Shown in pieces: positions 1-7,394 of a stretch of 64,000 nucleotides of DNA. Both the position numbers and the translations under genes were made by a program. The stretch is from positions 1 to 64,000 of the forward strand of contig NZ_BOOW01000016.1 of the NCBI RefSeq assembly GCF_016863435.1, in the 5' to 3' direction. Source of the stretch: Sinosporangium siamense. Its GTDB lineage: Bacteria > Actinomycetota > Actinomycetes > Streptosporangiales > Streptosporangiaceae. Position 1 is the first letter of the stretch. Each line of letters starts with the position of its first letter. The notes beneath the pieces were generated by a model that saw nothing but the letters and a program-made list of their open reading frames with translations, made no database searches and was not told where the DNA came from.

Positions 1-10
1 GGCGCCGCCT

Positions 11-102
11 GCGTTCACCTTCACCGGCTGGGGTCTGGCGGAGTACGGCACCGTCTGCGTTCACCCTCACCGGCTGAGGTCAGGTGGAGGACGGCACCGC
101 CG
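11..102. repeat. 46-bp tandem duplication at the 3' end of the phosphatase gene
   Basis: Two head-to-tail copies (11-56 and 57-102), each starting gcgttcacc and ending near acggcaccg, differ at several positions. The second copy contains the stop codon (80-82) and last codons of the minus-strand phosphatase gene; the first is a diverged downstream duplicate of that tail. Nothing suggests a coding role for the outer copy. Confidence 0.7.
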
Positions 103-916
103 TCCTCGTCCGGTCGGCCTCGGCGGCGAGCTCCAGCAGCTCGCCGAGCATCTCCGGGTGACCGGCGACGAAGCTGCGGCCCTCGTCGCCGCGGCCGATG
201 GCGTCGTCGAACGGCCCGCCGGCAAGGGCGCGCACCGCGATGCCCGCTTCCTGGGCGATCAGCATGCCCGCCGGCAGGTCCACCACCTCCGTCCGATAGC
301 CGATGATGCCGTGGATGTCCCCGCGCGCCAGCATCACCCACGACAGCAGCGGCGCCCACAGTTGCAGCACCCGCCGGGCCCGCACCTCCATCGCCAGTTT
401 CAGCGCGCGCGCCGCCGGATCGTCGCGGGCCACCGCATATCCCTGCGTCCAGGCCAGCACCGGCCCGTGCGGCGCGGGGCGGTACGGCGGAGCCACCGGC
501 CCGGCCGGCCCCGTCGTGCCGGCGCCGCGCACCGCCGACCAGGTGTGCCCCGTCACCGGCTCGTGCACGACCCCGACCACCGGCCGCTCACCGTCGCAGA
601 GCGCCATGCCGACGACGAAGGCCGGCAGGCCGATGGCCAGGTTGTTGGTGCCGTCCAGCGGATCGATCAGCCACGACCAGCGGCTCCCGGGCTCGCCGAG
701 CGCGCCCGACTCCTCCGCCAGCACCGCGTGCGCCGGGAAGGCGCCGAGCACACGGTCGATCAGGATCTTCTCCGCGGCCAGGTCGAGGTCGGTGACCACG
801 TCCCCCGCGTCGCCCTTCGCGTGGACTCCCGTGGTCGTGCCGAGGGCGTGGCGCAACATCGCCCCCGCCGCCTCGGCTGCCTCCACGGCCACATTCCTCG
901 CATGATCGAGCTCCAT
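80..916 (-). CDS. inositol monophosphatase family protein
   Basis: 278 residues, the usual size for the Mg-dependent inositol monophosphatase/FBPase/CysQ superfamily. The metal-binding loop reads WLIDPLDGTNNLA (family DPxDGTxN), preceded by the AEES glutamate. The second signature is VVDLPAG, a variant of the usual WDxAAG that keeps the metal-binding aspartate. It should hydrolyse a phosphomonoester such as inositol-1-phosphate or histidinol phosphate in the cytoplasm; sequence alone does not fix the substrate. The ATG at 916 follows AGGAGA at short spacing. It stands alone, with its tail inside a tandem duplication. Confidence 0.85.
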   Translation of the reverse strand: MELDHARNVAVEAAEAAGAMLRHALGTTTGVHAKGDAGDVVTDLDLAAEKILIDRVLGAFPAHAVLAEESGALGEPGSRWSWLIDPLDGTNNLAIGLPAFVVGMALCDGERPVVGVVHEPVTGHTWSAVRGAGTTGPAGPVAPPYRPAPHGPVLAWTQGYAVARDDPAARALKLAMEVRARRVLQLWAPLLSWVMLARGDIHGIIGYRTEVVDLPAGMLIAQEAGIAVRALAGGPFDDAIGRGDEGRSFVAGHPEMLGELLELAAEADRTRTAVPSST

Positions 917-988
917 GCTTCTCCTGTCGTCACGGCGGGTCGTGTGCTGACGGGGCCGCCGGCCGGGTCGGTTGGGTTGAGCGCTGGG

Positions 989-1669
989 CTATATGTGGTT
1001 GTGGGGCGTTGCCGTGTTCCCTGAGCGTCTCAGGAAGTCGTAGGCCATGCGCGCCGCACTCGCCGTCTCGGCGGCGTCGCACCGGGTCCTCGTGACGAGA
1101 TGGGGGCGCGCGGCCAGCGGCCCCAGGGACAGATCGGGCGATCCGGGGACGGTGCGCCCGAGCGCCACCGTGGCCGCCTCGCCGCCCTCGGGGATCACAC
1201 TGCTGTGGAAGACCCCGGCGGGCAGCGCATATGTGTCACCGGGTCCCCAGACCTCGGCTGCTCCCGTCCCGCAGCGCACGGTACGCGCGGTCGGGCGGAT
1301 GTAGTCGCGTTCGCCTTCGCTGACCACTTCGAGCACCCGATGGGTGGGGTCCACATCGGCGTCGTCCACGTCGGCGAGCACATTTCTTACATACCCATAA
1401 AGCACGTAGCTCGTCAGGTCCCAGCTATGGCAGTGCACCTGGGAGGTGGTCGGCTCGGCCATCCGGAAGGCCGCCGACCAAATGTGCAGGCACACGCCGT
1501 ACTCCCCGTCGCGCACCACCGGCAGGCACAGGAACCCCAGCGGGTGCCGCACCGCCGCCAGCGACGACCGGCCCTCCGCGAGGTCGCCGAGCACGGCGAG
1601 CGCGTACGGCCGGGCCCCGCGGGCCGACAGCTCCTCGCGGACGAACGCGAACCCGGGCGGCGTGCTCAT
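989..1669 (-). CDS. cupin-like / cysteine-dioxygenase-fold protein, unknown substrate
   Basis: 226 residues from ATG 1669; the open frame continues upstream but there it is only the shadow of the preceding gene. The centre has a cupin-type pattern: VHCHSWDLTSYVLYG (paired histidines) and, about 80 residues later, PAGVFHSSVIPEGG with a further histidine. This suggests a small double-stranded beta-helix metal site, but no named family is recognised. The start overlaps the stop of the upstream membrane-protein gene as ATGA, so the two are probably translationally coupled and act together. Confidence 0.7.
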   Translation of the reverse strand: MSTPPGFAFVREELSARGARPYALAVLGDLAEGRSSLAAVRHPLGFLCLPVVRDGEYGVCLHIWSAAFRMAEPTTSQVHCHSWDLTSYVLYGYVRNVLADVDDADVDPTHRVLEVVSEGERDYIRPTARTVRCGTGAAEVWGPGDTYALPAGVFHSSVIPEGGEAATVALGRTVPGSPDLSLGPLAARPHLVTRTRCDAAETASAARMAYDFLRRSGNTATPHNHI

Positions 1670-2835
1670 GTGGGGGCCGTGCCGTACGGGTCCCTGGCTC
1701 GCAGGGCCTTGCGGGTGAGGTGGGCGATGTCGCGGTCGGTGTAGGACTTGGGCAGAGGCAGGTCGATGGTCTCGAAGAGGGTCAGCACCTCCTCGATGGT
1801 GGGCTCGTCGCTCAGCGGCGCCGAACGGTAGCGCTCCATCGGCACCCGGCGTGCCTGCTCCAGGCTCGTGCGCAGCTCGGTGTCGCAGCTCAAGTAGTAG
1901 AAGGTGCCGGAGAGGGCGAGCATCGCGCGGTTGGGGTCCTCCACGGTCATCACCACGGAATGGTCGGAAAGGTCCCACCGGAACGTCGTCATGGTTCCGG
2001 ACAGGCCGACCGCGATGTCGAGCAGGCCGTAACGCTGGCGGTACCAGAACGACGCCAGCACCGTCGCATAGGACTCCATGCGCGCCCGCTCCAGCGACCA
2101 CCGGTCGCCGGTGCCGTCCGGATGGTCCGACAGGGAACGCCGGTAGAGCGCGTAGGACTCGCAGACGTCGATGTTCGCCGGATCGATGATCTCCAGCCGG
2201 ACCGTGAGGTGGCGTTTGTCCTTGCGCGCGGCGGCCACTACCTCCGGGAGCGTGACCGCCCGGATGAAGGTGCCCGTGCCGCCCTTGAACGACCAGCGGC
2301 TCGTGTCCTCCCGCGCCCGCTTGAGCGCCGCACCGATCTCCTGCGAACTGCCGAGCACCCGCACCAGCGCGGCGTCGTCCAGCGCCCGGCGGGTGCCCTC
2401 GACGAGGCTCTCCAGGCGGTCCAGGCTTTCCAGCCGGGCCGGCAACTCCGCCAGGGCGCCGGTGGTGAAAGCCTTCTCGACCGGCTCCTGCCGGGCGCGG
2501 TCCCGGATGAGCGCGGTGGCGACGAGGGCCAGGATCACCAGGGTCGCACCGCTGATGAGCTCGTCCTCAGGGAAGGTGGAAGGCAGCACGTCGCCGGGGA
2601 TGATGCCGAGGCCGCCGACCACGATGGCGAGCACCAGGGCGATGGCTCCGTCGGCGTTCTTTCCCGCCCAGGTCGTGAACGACTTGACCTTCGTGAAGAA
2701 CGGCCCCATCCGCGTCCCCGCATCCTGATCATCCAAGCCCCACGCCATGGTAACTAGAAGGTCATCACCGGACCAGTTCCCAGGAGGAGGGGAAGCCGTA
2801 CCTAAGGAGGAGACAGAATCAGACTTTCGGCTCAT
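1666..2835 (-). CDS. two-TM membrane protein with cytoplasmic domain, unknown function
   Basis: 389 residues from ATG 2835; a GTG at 2844 and an ATG at 2748 are alternatives and no strong ribosome site decides. Two hydrophobic helices (ALVLAIVVGGLGII and ATLVILALVATALI) lie in the first quarter, followed by a charged helical linker and a soluble domain of about 250 residues. That domain contains WSFKGGTGTFIRAVTLPEV and LEIIDPANIDVCESYALYR. I do not recognise a named family. It is the upstream partner of the cupin-like gene, with a 4-bp ATGA overlap. Confidence 0.7.
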   Translation of the reverse strand: MSRKSDSVSSLGTASPPPGNWSGDDLLVTMAWGLDDQDAGTRMGPFFTKVKSFTTWAGKNADGAIALVLAIVVGGLGIIPGDVLPSTFPEDELISGATLVILALVATALIRDRARQEPVEKAFTTGALAELPARLESLDRLESLVEGTRRALDDAALVRVLGSSQEIGAALKRAREDTSRWSFKGGTGTFIRAVTLPEVVAAARKDKRHLTVRLEIIDPANIDVCESYALYRRSLSDHPDGTGDRWSLERARMESYATVLASFWYRQRYGLLDIAVGLSGTMTTFRWDLSDHSVVMTVEDPNRAMLALSGTFYYLSCDTELRTSLEQARRVPMERYRSAPLSDEPTIEEVLTLFETIDLPLPKSYTDRDIAHLTRKALRARDPYGTAPT

Positions 2836-2907
2836 GAAAAGCACAGGTCACAGGTAATACGGTGTTAATCACGCCGGCGGGGGGCCGGGAGACTTTGGGG
2901 GATCTCG

Positions 2908-3927
2908 GTGCCGGTGCTCGTGGAACGGCGGGCGGGCAGAGCGTGCGCGGGGGCGCTCGCGCTCTGCCTGGCCGCCGCCACGTTTCTCCCCTTCACGCTG
3001 CGGTCCCACGACGCCGCCGCACTGGTCCCGGCACCCGCCGGCCACGAGCGCTTCCTTCATGTGGTCGCCCATCCCGACGACGACCTGCTCTTCCTCAGCC
3101 CCGACATGTTCGGCGCCGTCGCCTCCGGGCGCGCCACGGCCACCGTCTTCCTCACCGCGGGCGAGGCGACCGCCGGGCTCGACGACGACTACGACCCCCT
3201 GCAATACATCAGGGATCGGGAAGAGGGCATCCGTACGGCATATGCCGTACTCGCCGGGAAACCCAACCGGTGGCGCAGCCGCCTTGTGCACGCGGGCGCG
3301 GCGCGGCTGCGTATGGACGTCCTGGTCGCGACGCCTGCCATCCGCCTTATCTTCGCCCACCTCCCCGACGGCGGCGACCCCCGCGCCGACGGCGGCCGCG
3401 ACGCCCTCACCCGCGTCTGGCACGCCCGGCGGCGCGGCGAATGCGCGCGGGCCTTCTCCTCGGCGGCGTATCGGCCGTGCCTGGACCGGCGCGACATCGT
3501 GGAGGTGCTCACCACCGTTTTCCGCCGCTTCCGGCCCACCGTCCTGCGCACCCTGGACCCCGAGCCCGGCTCCGGCCCCGGCCACGGCCACGACCACCCC
3601 GACCACGTGGCCGCCGCCAGATTCGCCCTGGCCGCCGCCCACGAGTATGGCGACCCGAGGTTGAAAATCGTGTCCTACCGCGGCTACAGCGTGACTTCAC
3701 GCCCGCCCAACCTCGACCCCCGGCTCCGCGCCCTCAAACGCCGCGTCTTCGCGGTGTACGGCCGGCACGACTACCGGGTGCGGGGCGGCGGCCGCTATCA
3801 CGCGTGGACGGCACGGATGTACCGTTGCCCACCTTGGGCCCCTCTGAGGGAACCCTCCGGGCAGCCCACCCCCCTCCGCGAGGGACCACCAACCGGAGGC
3901 TTCGGCCCACTGTGGTGGCGGCCCTGA
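2908..3927 (+). CDS. secreted PIG-L family deacetylase
   Basis: 339 residues from GTG 2908, with GGGGGA seven bases upstream. An N-terminal signal-like stretch (ACAGALALCLAAATFLPF) indicates export. The PIG-L zinc motif is VVAHPDDDLLFLSP (family AHPDD[DE]), and the distal histidine pair is GHDHPDHVAAARFA. Family members hydrolyse N-acetyl groups of GlcNAc-type substrates (GlcNAc-PI, mycothiol precursors, antibiotic aglycones); an extracytoplasmic enzyme more likely acts on envelope or exogenous sugars. It is divergent from the membrane-protein gene with a short spacer. Confidence 0.85.
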   Translation: MPVLVERRAGRACAGALALCLAAATFLPFTLRSHDAAALVPAPAGHERFLHVVAHPDDDLLFLSPDMFGAVASGRATATVFLTAGEATAGLDDDYDPLQYIRDREEGIRTAYAVLAGKPNRWRSRLVHAGAARLRMDVLVATPAIRLIFAHLPDGGDPRADGGRDALTRVWHARRRGECARAFSSAAYRPCLDRRDIVEVLTTVFRRFRPTVLRTLDPEPGSGPGHGHDHPDHVAAARFALAAAHEYGDPRLKIVSYRGYSVTSRPPNLDPRLRALKRRVFAVYGRHDYRVRGGGRYHAWTARMYRCPPWAPLREPSGQPTPLREGPPTGGFGPLWWRP

Positions 3928-3998
3928 CGCCGTCGGATGCGGCATGATCGCCCTGTTCGTCGAAGTCTGTCCGAGGAGCGTCATGACTGGTTCCGTGG

Positions 3999-4511
3999 AT
4001 GAAGGATGGTCGGGTGTCAGTGGGTATGGGTGGGCCGATGGGTGCGGCGGAGGCCGCTCGGCGGCTTGAGGCAGGGCAGGTCGCCGACGCCGAGGTCGCG
4101 GGGATTCTGGACGATCCGTGGTCCGATGCCGATAGCAGCCTGGAGGTCGTCGGGATCAGCGACGTGCCCGGTGGGTGCGTTGTCATTCAGCCGTGGGGAC
4201 ATGCTCCCTCGACTCCCGAGGTGACCGGCAGCCTGTCGGGCGGCACCGTCTGTTACAGCTTCTATGCCAACCCCAAGAGCGGCCGTCAGGGGATGGTGGC
4301 TCGCGACGGTGTCGTTGAGGACTCCGACACCCATCCGGGCGGTGGTGACGCGGGTGGGCATCTGGCGGCGGGCGAGATCCTCGCCGAGTATCTCTATCAG
4401 GGCCACGCCTTGGCCTACTGCTGTGCCGCCGCTGGGTTGCGGGTGGCGGATGCGCGACCGATCTCCGGGACGCCGGACATGTGGGTGCGGCTCCCGGCGG
4501 CGGACGGCTGA
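3999..4511 (+). CDS. small soluble protein, possibly DUF6461-like; N-terminus uncertain
   Basis: 170 residues as read from ATG 3999. The core LEVVGISDVPGGCVVIQPWG followed by a glycine-rich beta segment and HALAYCCAAAGL resembles actinobacterial DUF6461-type proteins; that assignment is from memory and tentative. The best ribosome site (GAGGAG) precedes ATG 3983 in another frame, which reads 28 codons before stopping. The true N-terminus may therefore begin there and be broken by a one-base shift near 4040-4060. No function can be assigned. Confidence 0.6.
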   Translation: MKDGRVSVGMGGPMGAAEAARRLEAGQVADAEVAGILDDPWSDADSSLEVVGISDVPGGCVVIQPWGHAPSTPEVTGSLSGGTVCYSFYANPKSGRQGMVARDGVVEDSDTHPGGGDAGGHLAAGEILAEYLYQGHALAYCCAAAGLRVADARPISGTPDMWVRLPAADG

Positions 4512-4593
4512 CGGGAAAACCCGCGATCGCCGCCGGGGTGAAGGCCGGGCCGGTTCGCCATGGTCGCACCGGCCCGGGCGGCTTGGGCCGGGG

Positions 4594-5571
4594 TCAGTGG
4601 CCCTTGATCGCGTGGGGGCGGTAGGGGGCCTCCAAACGGGAGATCTCTTCCGGGCTCAGCCGTACGCCGACGGCGGCCAGGGCGTCGTCGATGTGGCCGA
4701 CGCGGGTGGCGCCGACGATCGGGGCGGTCACGCCGGGCTTGTGCAGCAGCCAGGCGAGGGCCACCTGGGCCGGGGGCAGGCCGCGCTCCTTGGCGATCGC
4801 CGTCAGTTCGTCGACCACGTCGAAGTCGGATGCGTCGTACAGCGACTCGGTGAACGGGTCGTTCTGTGCGCGGACCGTGAGCTGTGCGCCCTCGCGCGAC
4901 CTGTTGCCCGCCAGGAGGCCACGGGCCAGCGGACTCCACGGGATGACACCCACGCCCTGGTCGAGGCAGAGCGGGATCATCTCGCGCTCCTCCTCGCGGT
5001 AGGCGAGGTTGTAGTGGTTTTGCATGGAGACGAATTTCGCCCAGCCGTGCCGCTCGGAGGTGAACAGCGCTTTGGCGAACTGCCAGGAGCTCATGCTGGA
5101 AGCCCCGATGTAACGGACCTTGCCCGATCGGACGAGGTCGTTGAGCGCCTCCAATGTCTCCTCGAGCGGGGTCTCGGGATCCCAGCGGTGGATCTGGTAG
5201 AGGTCGATGTGGTCGGTGCCGAGCCGCCGCAGCGAGTTGTCCACCGAGGCGAAAAGGTGTTTGCGCGACAGGCCCTTGTCGTTGGGGCCGGTGCCCATCG
5301 GGAAGTACGCCTTGGTGGCGAGCACGTAGTCGTCGCGGCTGGAGAAGAGTTTGGCGAGGAGGGCACCCGTAACCTCCTCGCTCACCCCCTCTGAGTACAT
5401 GTCCGCGGTGTCGAAAAAGGTCACGCCCTCGTCCACCGCCCGGCGGACGAGAGGCTCGGCCTCGTCCAGCTCGAGCACCCAGGGGCGCCACTCTTTCGAG
5501 CCGTAGCTCATCATGCCGAGGCACACGCGCGAGACCTTGAGTCCCGTCGTGCCCAAGCGCATATATTCCAT
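4594..5571 (-). CDS. aldo/keto reductase
   Basis: 325 residues, typical AKR length. It shows the N-terminal strand LGTTGLKVSRVCLGMMSYG, the catalytic Asp/Tyr region FFDTADMYSEGVSEE, a lysine in VLATKAYFPMG, the histidine in DLYQIHRWDP and a C-terminal NADPH-binding region PIVGATRVGHIDDAL. AKRs of this YdhF/Gpr-like branch reduce aldehydes and ketones with NADPH. ATG 5571 has GAAGGA about six bases upstream. It is monocistronic and the physiological substrate is unknown. Confidence 0.9.
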   Translation of the reverse strand: MEYMRLGTTGLKVSRVCLGMMSYGSKEWRPWVLELDEAEPLVRRAVDEGVTFFDTADMYSEGVSEEVTGALLAKLFSSRDDYVLATKAYFPMGTGPNDKGLSRKHLFASVDNSLRRLGTDHIDLYQIHRWDPETPLEETLEALNDLVRSGKVRYIGASSMSSWQFAKALFTSERHGWAKFVSMQNHYNLAYREEEREMIPLCLDQGVGVIPWSPLARGLLAGNRSREGAQLTVRAQNDPFTESLYDASDFDVVDELTAIAKERGLPPAQVALAWLLHKPGVTAPIVGATRVGHIDDALAAVGVRLSPEEISRLEAPYRPHAIKGH

Positions 5572-5703
5572 GACCGTCCTTCTTCGGGGTTCGAATGTCG
5601 AGGGGGTGGTCCTATGCCGGACGCGGCCTCCCTCTGATCGTTCTACCCCTGTGGGCGGTGCACTTCAATGTGATTAGGGCCGCCGAAAAGGAGGTCAGGG
5701 CTC

Positions 5704-5769
5704 GGTTCGGCCTGGCTGTGCCGTACTTCGAGGAGAGGTTTGGGCCGGCTGTGCCGTACGGCGAAGGCC
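5704..5769. repeat. 33-bp tandem repeat in spacer
   Basis: Two consecutive 33-bp units (5704-5736, 5737-5769) share GGCTGTGCCGTAC in the centre and diverge at the edges. They lie between the reductase promoter and the 3' end of spo0M and are not part of a supported gene. Confidence 0.65.
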
Positions 5770-5781
5770 TGGGAAATAGGC

Positions 5782-5811
5782 GGCGGCCCGCGCCGTGGGG
5801 CGCGGGCCGCC
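5782..5811 (-). terminator. perfect 13-bp GC hairpin downstream of spo0M
   Basis: GGCGGCCCGCGCC (5782-5794), loop GTGG, then GGCGCGGGCCGCC (5799-5811). A second weaker hairpin (GGGGCCG...CGGCCCC) sits closer to the spo0M stop. There is no U-tract, but tandem strong hairpins after a gene are the usual terminator form in such GC-rich genomes. Confidence 0.65.
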
Positions 5812-5863
5812 TGCGGATCGGATCGGGGCCGGCCCGGTGAGGGACGGTCGGCCCCGGCGTCGG

Positions 5864-6637
5864 CTAGAACCAGCCGCGACGCTGGGCCATGGCGCGCAGG
5901 CCGTTCTGCAGCGCCTGCTCGGCCGCGCCGGGGTGGTCGTTGTATCTCACCGTGAACCGGTTGTAGGTGTCCTGGCTGGAGGTGAGGAAACCGCCGCGCT
6001 TGTCGGCTTCCAGGATGACGTCCATCTGGGTCGGGCCCGCGATGAAGGTCAGCTCCAGCTCGTTGAAGTGGCGGGACCACTCGTGACCCGCGTAGTACTC
6101 GATTTCCTGGTAGAAGGGCATGTGGGAGCCGCGCAGGGTGCCGCGCTCCAGGTCGGCCTTCTTGAAGCGGAACCCGGCGCGGTCCAGAGCCGCGATGACG
6201 TGCTCCTGCGCGGGCAGCGGGTTGATGAAGAGCGGGTCGAGGTCGCCCTTGTCCAGGGCGCCCGCCAGGGCGAGCTCGGTCGCCACACCGAGGCGCATGC
6301 CGCGCAGGGGGTGGCCGCCGATCGCGCTGATCGGGGTCTCCCAGGGCACGGGGATCTCCAGCGGCACCGAGTGCTCGGCCTTCGCGGCGAGCTGGAATGG
6401 GCCGGCGACCTGCTGGCGCAGGAAGCTGTAGGTGGCGTTGTACTCGCTGTCGCCGCTTTCGACCTCGACCACGGCGGTGAAATCGATGAAAATGCCTTCG
6501 ACCTTGTGCTCGGACCCGCCGCCGCGGAAGTTGACCTGCCCGCGCAAGATCTCGCCGGGCCGGACATTGGAGTTGGCGAGCACGGTGTCGATCTCGACAC
6601 CGGCACCGAAGGCGGCCATCAGCTTGCGGAACACCAT
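5864..6637 (-). CDS. spo0M: sporulation-control protein Spo0M family
   Basis: 257 residues, the normal size. The N-terminus MVFRKLMAAFGAGVEIDTVL followed by GEILRGQVNFRGG, IEVPWETPIS-like and FELELTFIAGP-type segments matches the SpoOM/arrestin-fold family. The protein is cytoplasmic or peripheral; in Bacillus it modulates sporulation and divides labour with cytoskeletal proteins, while in actinomycetes the role is less defined. ATG 6637 is preceded by GGGAG at eight bases. It is monocistronic with a strong hairpin downstream. Confidence 0.88.
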   Translation of the reverse strand: MVFRKLMAAFGAGVEIDTVLANSNVRPGEILRGQVNFRGGGSEHKVEGIFIDFTAVVEVESGDSEYNATYSFLRQQVAGPFQLAAKAEHSVPLEIPVPWETPISAIGGHPLRGMRLGVATELALAGALDKGDLDPLFINPLPAQEHVIAALDRAGFRFKKADLERGTLRGSHMPFYQEIEYYAGHEWSRHFNELELTFIAGPTQMDVILEADKRGGFLTSSQDTYNRFTVRYNDHPGAAEQALQNGLRAMAQRRGWF

Positions 6638-7394
6638 GTGGGAATCTCCCAGTAGAGGTAGTGATTTTTCGTTGGTTGGCGGGCGTTGGGGCTAACGAAC
6701 CGGGCGGTAGGAGCGTTCCCGGGCTGTCGGGGTTTGCCCTGATTGACTGGGTTTTAAGCGGATCTGGTGTTGGGGATGGGGAATGTGGATCAAGGACTGG
6801 CTATCGGTGCCGGGGTTTCGGCCGGCTCATGAGTTGGGTTATAGACCGAGTTCACGGTCCGTGTCCATGCGTTGGGGGAGGTCGGCTCGGCGGGACAGTG
6901 GTGCGGTGTGGGGCTATCACGCCCGGTGACTGTTGTGGCGGGTGATGTCGGTCCACAGTTAAGGACATCGTGGTTGCCGACGGCTTAACGGATAGTTGAT
7001 GTTGTTTGGGGGGTGGGTTGGGCCGCTTCGCGGTGTCCGGGGGCTCGTCGCGTTAAGGATCTTGTGGTGTCCGGCGCGTCAGCGATCTTGTAGTGGTACG
7101 GATCTTGTGGTGGCGCGGGTCTTGTGGTGGCGCTTTCGGCGACCGCTGAAATCCTGATTCGGATATGCCGTAAGTAGAGCGCGCTTTCTTGATCGATTGA
7201 TATTCGCAATGTTGTGTCCGCGGCAAGGCTTCTGCGGGCCGGTATAAACGATCTCCGGAGGTAACATCACGATGACATTTAAACGGCTGCCGCCTATTTC
7301 GCTCGCCCGTGGCCATACTTAGGGCAGAGCTTGGATCTGGGGGTACGGAGAACAATCCGACACGGCTGCGGATCTCGATTGGGGAAGCATCGAG
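6638..7394. other. 757-bp gene-free spacer with a GATCTTGTGGTG repeat cluster
   Basis: No open frame here shows coding character. Bases 7057-7129 carry four same-orientation copies of GRTCTTGTRGTG (about 7057, 7084, 7100 and 7117), spaced unevenly at 16 to 27 bp. It separates divergent spo0M and the membrane-protein gene at 7395, so both promoters should lie here, but no convincing -35/-10 pair is seen. Confidence 0.6.

Noticed and set aside
1720-2757. 345-codon plus-strand frame opposite the membrane protein
   Set aside because: Shadow composition (repetitive Arg, Gln, Val) with no family features.
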